Notes: generated by a model not told the origin, from the letters alone. A stretch of 64,000 nucleotides of DNA from Platerodrilus igneus (GCA_036346225.1 JARFIW010001670.1:2542001-2606000), one strand, 5' to 3'; shown: positions 1-12,391, numbered from the stretch's first letter. A program made the numbers and translations.

Positions 1-849
1 CTATCCTTTTAAGATGGGGAAGAGCCAGGTAATAGAGTAGCATAACAATATTGTGGCTGTGTTTTATTCATATGCGCAACGATGAGTCATGCTTGACTTT
101 ATTTGATTTCAACTATAGTTGAGAGATTAAATTTTTCATCGTAGTATTTTCTCTGGTACTGTTGATAATTCTTCTGGTTAGTAGTTTCAATTCAGTGTTG
201 GTTTAGAAAGTTTTTCTCTTGCTTTTTGTTCTAGTTAAAGATGCTTTGTGGAGACCTGTGAGACATATTATAATTTTTTTCCGTGAGAGTGTTGGACTTC
301 CCGATTGCGACAATTCCCGATAGTGTCATACCGATATTGTTTCCTTGTTGGCGTTTAGTACGCGTAGCTACTAAAACACTCCCTCTTTCTTATTTTGCTT
401 CTCCAATTTTTAATTTTTTTTATTGTTTCTCTACAGGTCATTCTAAAAATATTTCAATTTTAAGGTTAGAATTTCGTTAAGGGTTGTTAAACAAAAAAAT
501 CTTTGATTATCCTAAGGAAAGATTTTTTTCCTTTTTGGAGAGAAGCAGTGTAACAATTTCTTTTTGAAGACTGCAAATACTCTAAGATTATTCATTGAAT
601 ACGCTGTTTTGTCTATTTAACTAAACACTTAAATATTGTTATGCAAACAAAAATTCAGATTGGAACCGTGTAGCCCAATCACAAGACAGAAATTATTCCA
701 TAGTGCTGGTCTGTTTGCTATTAACAAACGTTGGCCGTTTGAATAGACTCTTCAATGTCAAGCGACGTTGAAATTACTTGTGCGCATAAGACAAATAGGT
801 TAGTCTGGCAAGAGCATTCGCTAAAGAAACACAATGCAGTGGCATTGTG
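1..849. other. AT-rich stretch without recognisable gene
   Basis: Short open frames here (for example 283-480) have no recognisable domain, no codon-like composition and many flanking stops. I see no RNA gene or terminal repeat. It could be intergenic DNA or intron of a gene lying outside the window. Confidence 0.5.
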
Positions 850-1705
850 TTCTCGCCAGCAATTTACGTGTGGCCATAGGCGTAGCCGCTTGGTCAAGCG
901 CAACATGCACTTGGGTTATAGTGTTTTTTTAAATAATGGTAAGCACATTGAGTATTTGTTAAATCAAACTAAATAATTCTGTTGTAGCGCTCTAAAGGAT
1001 AACGATATTTTTAAATAAAATGCACTCTAAAGTATTACGATAATTTGTTAAAGAACTGTTAATATGTTTAGTGATACCGTTTGCAAGATACCGTTCATAT
1101 GTTTAATGTTGAATTTTAATATAATAGCGTTTAAACGCTCCATAGACTTTTGGTAAAAATTAGCCAAGCCTGTTAATTTTGCTTTCACTAAATTTATAAA
1201 ACGTGCTCCAAGAATTTCTTAGTATGACTTCAGAGAACTTCTAATAATAATTTTCTTAAAAGCTTGTTAAAATTGATTTCAATTAATTCATAAAATTAAC
1301 CTAAATGGTTAGCAAAAACCCGGTCTTTGTAATGATTAAACTTTATTATCAGTAATGCAATAATAATACTGGAGATTTAGCAAAGATAAAGTTTCGAATT
1401 TACAAGAACAAATAGCAAAATTGGATTCTCCGAATTACGGTCGAATTGACTGTCTTAATAACAATTGCAACACCGTTAAAGACAAAGTATTTTGGATAGC
1501 CCATTGGATGGTTGTTTTTGTTTCAATTTACGTGGAGGAGATACATTTTACGTTTGTATAAATGGTTCCAGGATACTTCTAGTTATTACACCACAAAATG
1601 TGGACTGTGTATTGACGTCACTTGTTCGTCAAAACACCGTATGTCAGCACATCTGGTTTAGACAATCTAATAGTCTCTACGTAATTAAGAACATCGTTGT
1701 GCAAG
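850..1705 (+). repeat. Diverged repeat copy 1 (inverted partner at 5648-6440)
   Basis: Blocks of this stretch recur in reverse complement at 5648-6440 in the same order. The block near 855-880 (TCTCGCCAGCAATTTACGTG) matches the reverse strand near 6410-6430. The block near 925-945 (TTTTTAAATAATGGTAAGCA) matches near 6330-6350. A block around TTGTAGCGCTCT matches near 6285, and the block near 1617-1660 matches near 5700-5735. Similarity is patchy, so the duplication is old. No protein is encoded. It may be an old mobile element, or a duplicated promoter plus first-exon segment (next entry). Confidence 0.5.
1530..1705 (+). promoter_or_regulatory. Candidate 5' noncoding exon ending in a splice donor
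   Basis: The conserved part of the repeat ends at a consensus donor, AAG|GTAAG, with the exon edge at 1705. The inverted copy ends at GAG|GTAAG (minus strand, edge at 5648). The downstream UGT coding exon starts two bases after an acceptor (24121/24122), so a 5' untranslated exon must exist upstream on the + strand. This segment is one candidate. The donor and repeat are seen directly; the link to UGT is inference. Confidence 0.25.
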
Positions 1706-2160
1706 GTAAGCTTTTTTATTACTTTCACATGACGACCGCAGTTGGCTAATATTGACACAAGACAGGATATAGGAAACAATTGTAACAACCTACAATTCTG
1801 GTTTTGCTGTGTAGTCATAATAACTTTTGATATTTAGAATTTATCACTTTTCAAATTAAGGGTTATACCTTATATTATTATGAATGAACTTGAATACCTT
1901 AATTTAGTCCTAGCTAAATATTTCATTTAAATGCAAAGATACATAAAGTAGTTATGAAAACTAAAAATTATTAGACTTTTGAAATTCTAATAGACATTTG
2001 TAAATCAAGTAACAGATCTAATATTTTGGGTAGTTAATTTAGAAAGCCTTGTAAAGATGATTAACACGTTATTGATATTTTGGTTGATTCTTGGTGAATA
2101 TTGTTATAATTTTCTATTTCTATAATTCTGTACTTTTGCACCCCTATTTTAGTATTACTA
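1706..2160. other. Gene-free AT-rich DNA
   Basis: No coding frame, RNA gene or repeat recognised. Confidence 0.4.
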
Positions 2161-3070
2161 GAGTCAGCAAGTAAATAATGTTTTGTCATAAGAACCACGA
2201 CAAATCCTCATAAGATCTACCTGTTACGTGCCAAATCGGCACTTAAACATTGTTTCTAGGTTAATTTTTAATGTACGGGAGTTTCGCGCCATAATTTCAA
2301 AAGACGCGGTGCGCGGGAATTTGAAATAGGCTAGGTGTATACTTCCGTTACGTCAGAGGGCATTTGCGCCGATCGCACAACGCTAGAGGGTGGACGAATA
2401 CTGGACAAGGAGTGGGGACAAAGTGGTGAGAGGTTTTACCGTGACGCTCTGAAACGTGGCCTTTTCGCCTTGGTTCGTCGAGTGAAGTGGTCGCTTATTT
2501 GGTAACGTATCGCTAGCTTTACCTATGTAGTTCCTTGCTTGCTTATCTTTTGTTTGTCGACCCTTACCTGTTTTTTTCCGTCATTCCCTGCATAGGTAGG
2601 TAATCAGCAACCTTCGGCAAACTGGACTCCACGACCCTGATGTCCATGCCCCGCTAGCAGCTCCGGAGGAATCACCATCTTTAATCCCTCCGGGATGTAG
2701 CCGGATATCTTATGTGAGTATTCTGTTTGTTAAAATTATTCGCTTTTATCTTTCATTGTTTAATTTTTTATATTTCCGATTATGGCGCAATATAATTTGG
2801 GGTAATGATGACGTCATGGTAGTTGGCCACGCGAAACCTGTAAAAGGGGTTCGCGCTGCCCTCCGCTAGAGGCGTTACTCGCTTTACTCATTGCGCTTGC
2901 GCGATGTATTTTATGAACTTTGGTAACTGTATTATCGGCTTTTAACTGTATTACCGACTTTTAAGAACTGTCACCATATAAATGTATCACCAATTTAAGT
3001 GTAATAACCCGAAGAATAGACCCCTAGCATAGTCGGAAGATAGTTGAGGTTCCATCTTTTTAAAGGAGAT
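2161..3070 (+). repeat. Dispersed repeat split by an insertion (empty copy at 4640-4745)
   Basis: The flanks 2175-2221 and about 3011-3060 are contiguous, in reverse complement, at 4640-4745. There the tract reading ATCCTCATAAG..CTACC runs straight into GAATAGACCCCTAGC. The 4640-4745 copy is therefore the empty site, and 2222-3010 is an insertion here. Confidence 0.55.
2222..3010 (+). mobile_element. Solo-LTR-like insertion
   Basis: This roughly 790-bp block begins TGTTACGTG and ends near GTAATAACC, a weak LTR-like inverted terminus. It is much richer in GC than its surroundings and is absent from the paired empty copy at 4640-4745. The length and TG start fit a gypsy-type solo LTR. No clear target duplication can be fixed because the edges are decayed, so a non-autonomous DNA element is also possible. 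Confidence 0.35.
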
Positions 3071-4639
3071 CCCTTCACATAAAAGATCTCAAGAAGACAA
3101 TAATAATTATAACAATTTTAAATTTTTGTTATAAGCTGTATTATATTCACGCAAGTTATAAAATTTGTGTATGAAATGTTGGCGTTACATGTGTAGGTTA
3201 CATTTGATTCAACAAGAATAAATCCGGTACAATGAGGAATTACTGAGATGCGTCTGTTATGGGCGCAGATGGTAACGCAACAAAAGCACGTTGATTGCAT
3301 TTATTACCTTATCGTCTTCTGAACATTTTTTAAAATATAACATTTACGGACGTTGATGGGCGATTAAGCAAATATGAGACCTGTTTCCCATAAATAAAGA
3401 ATGTAGCGCAACTAAGAAGTCTGAATCTTTGGATAATTTGTCTTTCTTATTCAAAGATTATTAATAATTACTACAGGTAAGCGAGTTCTTTGAAGTGAAA
3501 ATAAAAATCATCTAGCTAAACTGTTAATAAGCTCATTAGTAAATCTACAGCAAGTATTGGAATAGGTTAATTAACTGGTAAATTATTGTGAGATTTACAC
3601 GCACTGTTTGCCATGTAAAAATATAATTAGCGTCTTTAGTAATTCGCCGGCATTTCAAGCTCACTTGAAGGCATCAGGAAATATGTGGTATTTGAATTCT
3701 GATGTTACAAAGAATTTTAGAAAGTATCATGCGTTAGAATAAACAATTATTTTTCAATTAGGATGATTGTGCATCTTAATGCAAAAAAATTAATCACTAA
3801 AATACAACAGAAAGCTTTAGATGTAAAACGCATCAAAGTGAAAGTTTGCCGCACTCTCATAGTTAAAAATCACGCACAGTAACAATTGCGCTAGTTCTGA
3901 TTTTAGAGTAAATACAGATATGAATAAGATAACAAAATTTTACATTTAAAAATATAAAATAAATGTAGCTATATATGAATAAATCTTTATTAAACATTTT
4001 TTTGCAGTAAAACCAATTTGATGTTATGACTTGATATAGGTTTCGTTATGTATGTTGTCTTGGCAGGGGTGGCTCTAAGCAGTAGCCAAAGTAGGCATTG
4101 CTTCATTTGGTACCTAAAAAAATACTGGCACATGATAGAATCTTCAAGATATAAAAATGTATCAGAAGATGTATTTTTACGAATTAGTTTTAACTAACGC
4201 CAAAATTAATGTTTAATTGTGCTGTCAGAAGGCTAGTATATATACAGTGCGGTTGTCCTGTGGCGGGAAGATTTTTTAAAAAGATATAACTATATAACAA
4301 TACAGTCAACCTCTGTATAACATTGAACTGTCGAAAAAGGTTGGGAAATCCAAGTATAATACAGCAACACACTTTTGCTCTTATACTATATGAAATTTAG
4401 AAAATAGTACTATGTACCACTATACAAATATAGTTGTTTTCCAATATATACAAATAACGGGTATTTTAACCCATTCTTTTCCTAACGGTATTTTAACCCG
4501 TTATCTTTAAATTAATCACAGTAAATTAAGAAATGTTGAATAGTTCAATATGTCCTTGAGAAGTTCTTACTAAATAAATATATCGTTCTTTAATATTTTC
4601 AAATGGAAGCAGTGGACTTTAAGGAAGGATTTCCCTAAA
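3071..4639. other. Gene-free AT-rich DNA
   Basis: No recognisable gene. The short open frames at 3118-3300 and 4190-4372 have no family features. Confidence 0.4.
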
Positions 4640-4745
4640 ATGATGAGACGCAAATATCTTCCGACTTTGCTAGGGGTCTATTCCTAGGGTAGAACTTATG
4701 AGGATTGGTTGTGGTTCTTTTTACAAAACATTATTTGCTTACTAG
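4640..4745 (-). repeat. Uninterrupted copy of the 2161-3070 repeat
   Basis: Reverse complement matches 2175-2221 joined to 3011-3060. It serves as the pre-insertion reference for the solo-LTR-like insertion at 2222-3010. Confidence 0.55.
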
Positions 4746-5647
4746 GGCTTGATTCATACCGAAACAGGGGTTTAGGGAGGGCGCCACCAAGTCATTAAAT
4801 TTTAAACACAGGGTTTCCTTAAGGGGGACTTGGAAGTCCTTAGAGAGGAATATCGTATTAACTGCTTACGCAGGTGCTGTAAAGAAAATTAAATTAAATT
4901 AAGAAAGTGAGGACACAAGAGGTATACTCTTGCTACCTCATAAAAAATAGCTGAAAAGATTAATTATGCACACAATTTTATAAACACAAATATTAGCCAT
5001 CAAATTCTGAAAGAACAATTAAAGCTTTTTTGTTAAATCGGAGCTTCAACTATCATTACCTCGAAAGTATTTATGCCTTTTGTTCATTGACCTGGTTCAC
5101 TATTTCTGAACTCACTTGTTCAAAATAAAACAATTAATTAAGAGAATTAAATGTTGATTCTTTAATTAAAAGTTGTTTCGTCATAAAAAATTGTATGTAC
5201 AAAATTTAAGTTTAAAAAGGTTAATATAATTTCTTCTACTCTGAGGTAGAACTATGAATTTGAATGAAATATCAAGAATTTTAAGCGTTTCTTTTTACTA
5301 CAAAAATTAACCCAAACCAATACCAAAAATACCAGAACTGCTATTCGGTTTACAAATATATATGAAAATATCTAAAATCTAAAAATAATTCAATGTTCAA
5401 AAGCTGTAACTAAAATTATACATAGATGAAACTTTAATCAGAACTCAATAGAGTTGTTTAATTTCGTTAATAATAATAACTGCTATTACACTGCATTTAT
5501 ATTGGCAGTAAAAATTTATCAAAGTCCTTTCTAGTTTGTTAAACTAAATAATAGTTATAGATCATCACAAAGTTATTTGCCTGGTGCAGCCTTGTATCAA
5601 AGTTCGCCAAGTGCGGACGTGATGTAAGAATAATATAAATTTCTTAC
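4746..5647. other. Gene-free AT-rich DNA
   Basis: No open frame of note, no RNA gene and no repeat recognised. Confidence 0.4.
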
Positions 5648-6440
5648 CTCGTTTCAACAGGTGTTGTTTGTGTGACAGCGTTACATCGTGTTAGAGCAGA
5701 TGTTTATACATACGGTCCCTGGACAAACAAGTGACGCCGCCTTCACGTGTTGTACTGCAAATAACCAGCTGCGTGATTCTTGTACCTGACCACATGAGCT
5801 TAAAGCGTATTTCCTATACGCAACAACGGAACAAACCAAAATCCATTCCAACGGTTATCACAAATATGCAAAACTTCGATGTACTATTGTAAATTCATAC
5901 TAGCAATTTCAAAAAGACCATTATTGTTAATTATTGGACTTTAGATTGAAGCCAAAGAATTGTTATCTACATTGCAGAACATTTTATTAAAATTTAAAAC
6001 ATACAGTTTCATCGCAGAACATTTCATTAAATCCAACTATTATAGTAAAGTTGAAGGACATTTATGCTAGACCAATATTTTCTTATCGCTACATTGAAGT
6101 AATTGAACTGTAAACTCGATAATCGTAAATGCAAAGAAAGGATCCATATAATCTTGTAACACAAAATTTAAACGGGCTAATTTTTATAAAACCAGATAAA
6201 ACGGAATCATACTAACGAAGGAATATACAAAGAGTATCTAAAAGAACTTTCAAAAGAATATAAAAAAGAGTTTTCACAAGAGCGCTACAACAAAATCATT
6301 TAGCTTGTCCAGGAGATCACATCTAATTGCTTACCATTATTAAAAAACACTATGTCAAGTGTCTATTACACTTGAGTTTTACTACGGTGCAAAGTCACAC
6401 GCAAATTACTCGCCAGAACTCTCAGGTTTTCCATGGTACC
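5648..6440 (-). repeat. Diverged repeat copy 2, inverted relative to 850-1705
   Basis: Read on the minus strand, this carries the same ordered blocks as 850-1705. They include GTCACTTGTTTGTCC followed by CCGTATGTA and ACATCTG, and it ends in the same donor-like context, GAG|GTAAG. The two copies point toward each other across 4 kb. No coding capacity is evident. Confidence 0.5.
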
Positions 6441-8210
6441 CTCGTGCCAAGTGTTCCAGCTAAAGTGACCGTTGACACATTGTGCACGAAATAGGAAAGG
6501 TGTTTGGCCCTGAAATATCTATACAAATAGTCAGCGCCTGATGTTAGCAACCAAACCAGCATCTCCGTACCGTGGCTAGACCACACGATTCCAACACGGA
6601 CACCCATTCAACTGACGATGTCCACTGGTTCAATGGACCAGACAAAAAGACGTATTCAACCAATAACTTATTGGTGCTTTGCAGTGGTAAAAAAACTGTT
6701 ACAAAGTGTTCTATATATCTATGTATTAAGGTTTGGAAAGGTGGCTAGCGCCACACGCACTTAGACCACAAGGTGGCCTTTTGTGCTACCTTCCTTGCAA
6801 TAGCCTGGTCTTCCCTCACTCAGCCATCCGGCCTTGGAGGAGAGTTTAAGAATATCAGACCAAATGTCCTTCTGATTCCCGATGTGTCGGGCCAGAAAAC
6901 ACCTAGCATAGAGGCACGAAGTCTTGCAAGTACCAGACAGGAACAGTAAGTGTGCCGCTGTCCTCGTGCTGACACCTGCGACAAATAGGATCATCAGACA
7001 GGCCCAACCTGTGCAAATGCTTCTTAAAGTTGCCGTGTTCAGTTAGAACATCCACGAGTAATTATAGTTTTTGTCTTGGCAGGTGGATGCAAAATTTAAC
7101 GTTTTTGCCTCTGGGAATGTATCTAAAAACGAGGCAGCCCCGCATAATGCCACCGTGAACGGACGCAACCTTTCTAAGCTCTATTGTAGTAGCAGTAAGA
7201 GATACACTTCCAGAAAAGTGCGGTTCTGCAAGTAGCTCGGCAGTTTTTTTCTCGTGCGTACCTATCGGCGGAAAGTTTCAGATAGCACGATAGATGGCGG
7301 GAAGTCTTCTTGGCAAACTCTATAGAGTTACAGAAGGTCTTCCAGGAGTCGTTCTTTTGTTTTCTAATTTCCGCTTTGTATAGTCTCAGGTGACTTTTTT
7401 AAACCTCTCAGTCAATTATACTCCTGGTATTTTTTGCCTTACTAAATAATTTGACAACAGTTTTCTTTAGTCTTTGAAGTTCATCGCATCACCATGGGAC
7501 GGTAGATCTAGTGGAGGCTATCAATACCGGGCATGTTTGCTCAAAGGATTCTATAATAGAGGTATGTAGAAAATCGGATTTTCTTTGCAGTTCTTCATTG
7601 GTTGTAGGTTATTTACACCTTGCTGTATCAAAAGCCACTCAGTCAGTCGCCCAACAAACACCAATCTGTTAGTGGCTTTGTATTCTTGTGTTCTTTACAG
7701 ACAGCTTCCACTGCATTTATTTTAAAGTTCAACAACCTGTGATCAGACAGATTTGTCTTAGGCAACACCTGTCAGTTCGAGATGTGTTTAGAGATGCTTA
7801 CCGATGCCAGTGTGATGTCGATTACTGTTTGGCAGCGAGATGTCACAAACGTGGGTTTGCTGTCCCAGTTTAAAATTTTCTAGTATTTTCCCACAATATA
7901 TTCTATTAGTGTTCAGCCACGAAGGTTAATGTAATCGCTTTCCACTTTCCATGTGGCTTGCGTTAGAATCAATCCTAAAATAATATGCTTTCTTTGACTT
8001 TGGCAATAGTCGGTGATCGCCATTAACTCCAAACAATGGGGTCCCATTCAATCGCAAAGTATTCCGAAACCAGATTAATCACAGTGATTACTTCAATCCT
8101 ATAACTGATTTGAACGGCCGTGACGTCTCAGTCACTCAGTTGCGGCAGGAAGAGGGCGTTTATGTACCTGGGAATGTAAATACACGCAGTAGGCTTAGGT
8201 TGATTTACTG

Positions 8211-8514
8211 CGGTAAAGATACATTTTAAGACTACGGATCCCAAGGTCCTGGGTTTGAATCCCGACACGGCCGACTGCTTGAAAAATGACAGGTGAGCAT
8301 TTTTCACAAAAATTACGCCCTCGTTCGGATGAGAGTTTAAATGGAGGTCCCGTGTGTGAGTGTTGTTACGCACGTTAAAGATCCCTACTTTGCCTGGAAC
8401 GGCAAGGGTTCCGCAAAATTCTAAATTTCCAGGCAACAAAAAACTCGCCTCCTGGCCAATGTAGTACTTTCTGGTGGAGCATTGGAAATATAAATGTACG
8501 GTAAAGATACATTT
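8211..8514 (+). repeat. Target-site duplication flanking SINE copy 1
   Basis: The 16-bp direct repeat CGGTAAAGATACATTT occurs at 8211-8226 and 8499-8514, bracketing the SINE at 8227-8498. Confidence 0.85.
8227..8498 (+). mobile_element. tRNA-derived SINE copy 1 (5' truncated)
   Basis: This 272-bp insertion shares its body with 37447-37750 and 53792-54077. It has a tRNA-like B box (GGTTTGAATCC, 8252-8262), but the A box is missing because the head is truncated. The 3' body has the family's conserved segment around GTTAAAGATCCCTAC and ends near GAGCATTGGAAA. The 16-bp target duplication marks retrotransposition into the LINE endonuclease region. The 141-codon minus-strand frame across it is not a gene. 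Confidence 0.8.
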
Positions 8515-9109
8515 ATTTAAGCTGTTCAGTCCAGAAACTCCAGTTTCAGTCATCCAGAGCTTTTGGATGAGGGTGATGTCCTACTTCCTTCTCAAGTGTC
8601 TGTATAGAGCGTTAGCAGCCGCACGGTAGTGTGGCAGGTTTACTTGTACAATGTCTAGTCCCGCCATTGGTCTGCGAAGACTTACCTTTTAAACGACATT
8701 GCTTGGACTGGCTTGTATCCATCAGGCTGCGTGACGAAGTCGATGGTTGGGCTGTCGCGGCCCTTGCGAGCTGCGTCTGGATAGGATTTCGCGGCAGCTG
8801 TACTAAAAGTACAGGTTGCTGCTGCTGTTACTCGAGGAACTTCCTTAGCAGCAGGGTATGTTTTCTGAATTTTGATGTTCAGCGAGGAAAGCTTGTAGTG
8901 CCCCCTTTACTTTTTATTGCCCCTTGGTGTCTTCCACAATGCCACAGACTACCAGTTCCTCTTGCGATTGGTCCTTAGTGACCTTATGAAAGACGCACTA
9001 CCTGGAAGTGTCGGCCCAAGGGTTTTACTCTAGCAGATGACTTTGGACGAAGTTCATGTATTCCGGGGAACTGGAATCCATAGAGTCGTCTTCAAAAGCC
9101 TGGGTAGCA

Positions 9110-9681
9110 ATCCTACCTGAAGGATCGTAAGGTTGCTAACCGCTTCAATTATTCACTTTAGAGAGTGGTCATCCTCGCACCAAATCCGATAGATCTTGCC
9201 CAAGTACGCCCAACCTCTAAAAGTTGGTGAACTCCTATTAACGGGAAAGGCAAACAGATGGTCGTCAAATGACTTCTCAATAACTGATTGCAAGACCTCA
9301 GCTTGGGTCTTATTGCTTTTGGCCCAGAGATTGTTCCTGTCGATCACGGCTACGTGGAGATGCCTTGTGGTTGCCTCTACGTAACGGGCACCGAAATCCA
9401 AAGTGGAGCTACTTTTACAGTCTCTTTCCCGAAGTCTGGCCTGCCGAGGGGTATCATTGAACCTAGTCCTCTCTTTACTTGTTACCGTCATGGCCTCGGC
9501 AGGCATTGAGGTGGGAGTAACAGTATGGAGGTGTGTTGGACAGCAGATTGTCTCGGAGGTACGTTAGCCGTAGTGCCAGCCCTATCCCTGGCAGCAGTCT
9601 ACGCCGCTCAACGAACCTTTCTTCTTTTCTGTTTAGTTCCACTAATCCGTTTCTTCTGCAGGTGCTGTTGTTTTCACTCAT
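9110..9681 (-). pseudogene. LINE ORF1-like (DUF4780-like) fragment
   Basis: The longest open part (9153-9506) contains a motif series typical of ORF1 C-terminal regions of insect Jockey/R1-like LINEs. These are a tryptophan-containing strand (NNLWAKSN), a helix (AEVLQSVIEKSF), and FRGWAYLGK followed by WCEDDHSLK. The upstream frame 9475-9681 supplies the N-terminal part in another phase, so at least one frameshift separates them. ORF1 proteins bind the element RNA. The DUF4780 assignment is from memory and should be tested by a profile search. Confidence 0.45.
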
Positions 9682-9900
9682 CTGACTGGTTTTTCACTCC
9701 AGATTGGGGTTGCTGTTAGTGATGTGGCAGTTCAGAAGGGACCTGCAATATGTTTTGAGGGGTGTCCGAGGATGCATCCTTTTAGTTACACTAAATAACT
9801 ATATGTTAGTAGAAACACTTGGTGTTCTTGACTTCTCATTTATCACGGAGCTCAAATGGGATGACAGAGCCGACACCAGAACTACCAGGAAGAAATAGCT

Positions 9901-11040
9901 CGCAACTGGATGGGTTGTGTGCAAGTCCACATACTATTTCGTGATGACACACATGTACGATGTGCCGTACAATTTTGGTACTGGCTGCCCACCCCCATTT
10001 TCAAGAGCTCACCCAGTCGACGACTTGATTCGACGATAGCCGATTGATTAAGATGATTTAGTCTCGACCTCGATTAAGGTAAAGTCCGGACCAAGGTTGT
10101 GTGCTTTCAGACTCCGAGGAACTAACCCCGCTTCGGATGTGAGTCATTCACCAGGAGCTTTTATTTAACTGACACGGGTCGTCTTGCAAGGCATAATCAC
10201 GAGGTGGCTTACCCTGGGTAGACCGCTGCCCGCCCATCGTGCAGTGTTTAACTCGCACTGATGTACACTCGTTCCCCCGTATGTTGTGATCTTTTAGGCC
10301 ACTTAACGCTTTACATCCAAATGAGTGCTAGGCTTATTTTTCCACAAAGCTCGATTAGAACGTCGATTGCTCGAGCGATGACACTGTACGCCCTCTCCAC
10401 TTCAAGTATTCGCCACCTGGGGACGCATCGGATAAGTAACCCCAACCACACGAGATTGAGAAGTGTTGTTTCAGATAATGTTTACTTTTTTACTAGTGAT
10501 AGTGGTGTTATTATAATACTTTCCTCTATCCCAAATTATGGTATAAATTTCTTCAAATCCTTTGATTATTCAAATTTAAAGAATTTGATGGATTTCAATT
10601 ATTGCATGTTGAAAAATAATGTATTCCTAATACTTTTATAGTTGGATGTATTCAAAACAAATTTTAACATTTTGCTGCTGTTAGTTGAAAAAAAGACAAA
10701 GAGTAGAAAATTAAAATCGCACTTATTTAGAAGAAAATATGGAAGATATTATCAAAGATAATAGTGGTGTATTTATAAGAAGAGTCCAAAAAGATAACAA
10801 TTCACTTCTGGTCAGCGCAATGGAATTTTACAGTTCTTACTGCAATATAAAGTAAGGAACAAATTGAGCCGCGGTGTTGTTAACGAAGCCGTAACCAAAT
10901 TCGACGTAACTCGATTCACTGAATTTGGCATTGAGCTAAAGAACAATACGATAAAAGCTTTCCTTCTTCGGATGACTCGGCTAGAAGAAAAGAGGTCCAA
11001 AACCCAAAAATTACTCGGAAAATTGGAATAAAATTCGTGA
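9901..11040. other. Possible LINE 5' region, then unassigned DNA
   Basis: 9901-10260 is GC-richer than the rest and is continuous with the LINE, so it may be its 5' untranslated region. The 126-codon frame at 10261-10641 shows no recognisable domain and I do not call it a gene. 10650-11040 is AT-rich with no feature. Confidence 0.3.
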
Positions 11041-11840
11041 TATTCCGTTAATTATAGCGGCATTTATCGAAGCTGCATGTACTTCTTCGTTGTTTTTTAA
11101 TACAATATATAGGCTTAGGATAATTATGTATTAAAAAATTAAAAATATACATGCCAATATTTACGCTAAAAGGTAATAAATCAAATTTTCTGAAACTTAC
11201 TGAAGTATTAGCAAAATTAGATAGTGTCACTTCAAATCTTTTTCAACGCACCATGAAACCAAATAATAAAGTCTATCATTTAGGAAAAAGTATTCAAAAT
11301 GGAATTAGAAGTATTTTGTCACAAAAAAATAACGACAATGTTTTAAATTGAGTAAGAAAAGCAAAATATTTTTCTATTATATTTGATTGTACTCTAGACA
11401 TCAGTAAAATGAAATAAATAGTTGTAAGAACTGTCTGTCTAAAACATACACATGTTAGCATAGAAAAACAGTTTTTAGGTTTTATCAGATTATAAATACA
11501 ACTATAAGTGGACGTGTATCTAAGGAAGCAGATAAATTTAAAGCATTAAATTTAGACATCAAAAAACTTGTGGTGCTGGTGTACGATTATGTATCTAATA
11601 TGAAAGGAAAAACAAAGAACTACAACACAATGTAAATATAAATTCCGTAACGTTCTACACTCCGAACTGTTGTCTTTCATTAAATTTAACAGGAAATGTT
11701 GCAGTAACGACAAATTATAAACCATTTTTTTTAGTGGTAGTTAAGAAATTTATAATTATTTGCTGCATCAACAAAAGGTGGTATGTATTAAACAGTTATG
11801 TAAAGAATTTACTTTAAAACCTATCAGTGACATAATGAAA
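11041..11840 (+). pseudogene. hAT/ZMYM1-like (DUF4371-type) transposase relic
   Basis: Frames in order on the + strand carry landmarks of the DUF4371 region of hAT-derived/ZMYM1-like proteins. 11151-11351 gives a helix-rich segment ending LGKSIQNGIRSI. Around 11365 comes AKYFSIIFDCTLDIS, the conserved first-Asp strand. Near 11440 is HVSIEKQFLGFI. Near 11580 is YDYVSNMKGK (family: YDNGANMKG), and near 11660 a remnant of the F-x-P-C-x-x-x-SLNL motif. Stops and frameshifts separate them, so it is dead. No terminal inverted repeats were found. Confidence 0.6.
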
Positions 11841-12199
11841 TTATGTATAACATTTTTAAAAACTCCTAGTCTATTATGCAATATTACGGCATCTCCAATG
11901 GACAATTGAAATCCGCATTCTCAAATCCAACCAACCCATTATCATACATAACCATATCCTACACCATGAAGGCCAGCGAAACTTTCCCAGTACCGAAACT
12001 AAATCCCGCATTCATAGTTCTTTGGTCCACTCCTGTCAACAACTTTGATGTCCGCGCAGCCTGCTATCATGTTAACAAACAAGTATTGCTATCCCGACTC
12101 TTTATACACTACATCGATGCGATACTACGCCTTCAAACATTAAGATATAGTTTAAACAAAGGTTAAATTCCTTAAAATAACTTTCTTCCTTTTGACAAT

Positions 12200-12320
12200 A
12201 CGAGTGCGTTCCTCAACGTTACACCAATCAAATAAAATAAATTTCTTTATTACTAGACATTTACAACTTTATATACAGAAATTGAATTAATTTTGTAGCG
12301 GTCATAGAATGACTGTTACA
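12200..12320 (-). repeat. Start of gypsy 3' LTR (right edge fixed, left edge unclear)
   Basis: Read on the minus strand, TGTAACAG at 12320 follows a polypurine tract (12322-12337), the expected start of a 3' LTR. A TATA-like box and an AATAAA lie within about 90 bp. I cannot find the matching 5' LTR, so the far edge is not determined. Confidence 0.5.
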
Positions 12321-12391
12321 ACTCCCCCTTTCCTTACCTTAAGCCTCCTCCAAAAAGTCAAACATTTGCTTCTATAGCCTGTCACAAAATT

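Larger units (their letters stand above)
7600..8650 (-). pseudogene. LINE ORF2 endonuclease region, broken
   Basis: On the minus strand, after about 8650, the frame reads as an apurinic-type endonuclease start (LDIVQVNLPHYRAAANALYRHL). It continues with DITLIQ, then, past the SINE, PRYINALFLPQ. In a shifted frame it reaches PTFVTSRCQTVIDITLASVS and LPKTNLSDH, which match the conserved late endonuclease strands (the D and SDH motifs). Stops and frameshifts are frequent. The endonuclease would nick target DNA to prime reverse transcription. Confidence 0.55.
6740..9900 (-). mobile_element. Decayed Jockey/R1-type LINE with internal deletion
   Basis: Read on the minus strand, three pieces of one non-LTR retrotransposon lie in order: an ORF1-like region (about 9700-8650), an ORF2 start with an endonuclease domain (about 8650-7600), and the ORF2 linker plus C-terminus (about 7450-6940). 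The whole reverse transcriptase is missing: the linker after the endonuclease (with the RKQKNDSWKTF motif) is followed within about 350 bp by the C-terminal motif LTEHGNFKKHLHRLGL and the knuckle CRRCQHE. Many stops and frameshifts are present and it cannot be active. A SINE sits in the endonuclease region (8227-8498). Clade assignment is from remembered family motifs. Confidence 0.65.

Noticed and set aside
8128..8553. 141-codon minus-strand frame
   Set aside because: It runs through a SINE and the LINE around it; it is a chance fusion of repeat sequence.
10261..10641. 126-codon plus-strand frame
   Set aside because: No domain, no homologous copy in the window, no splice or promoter context; reads like chance.
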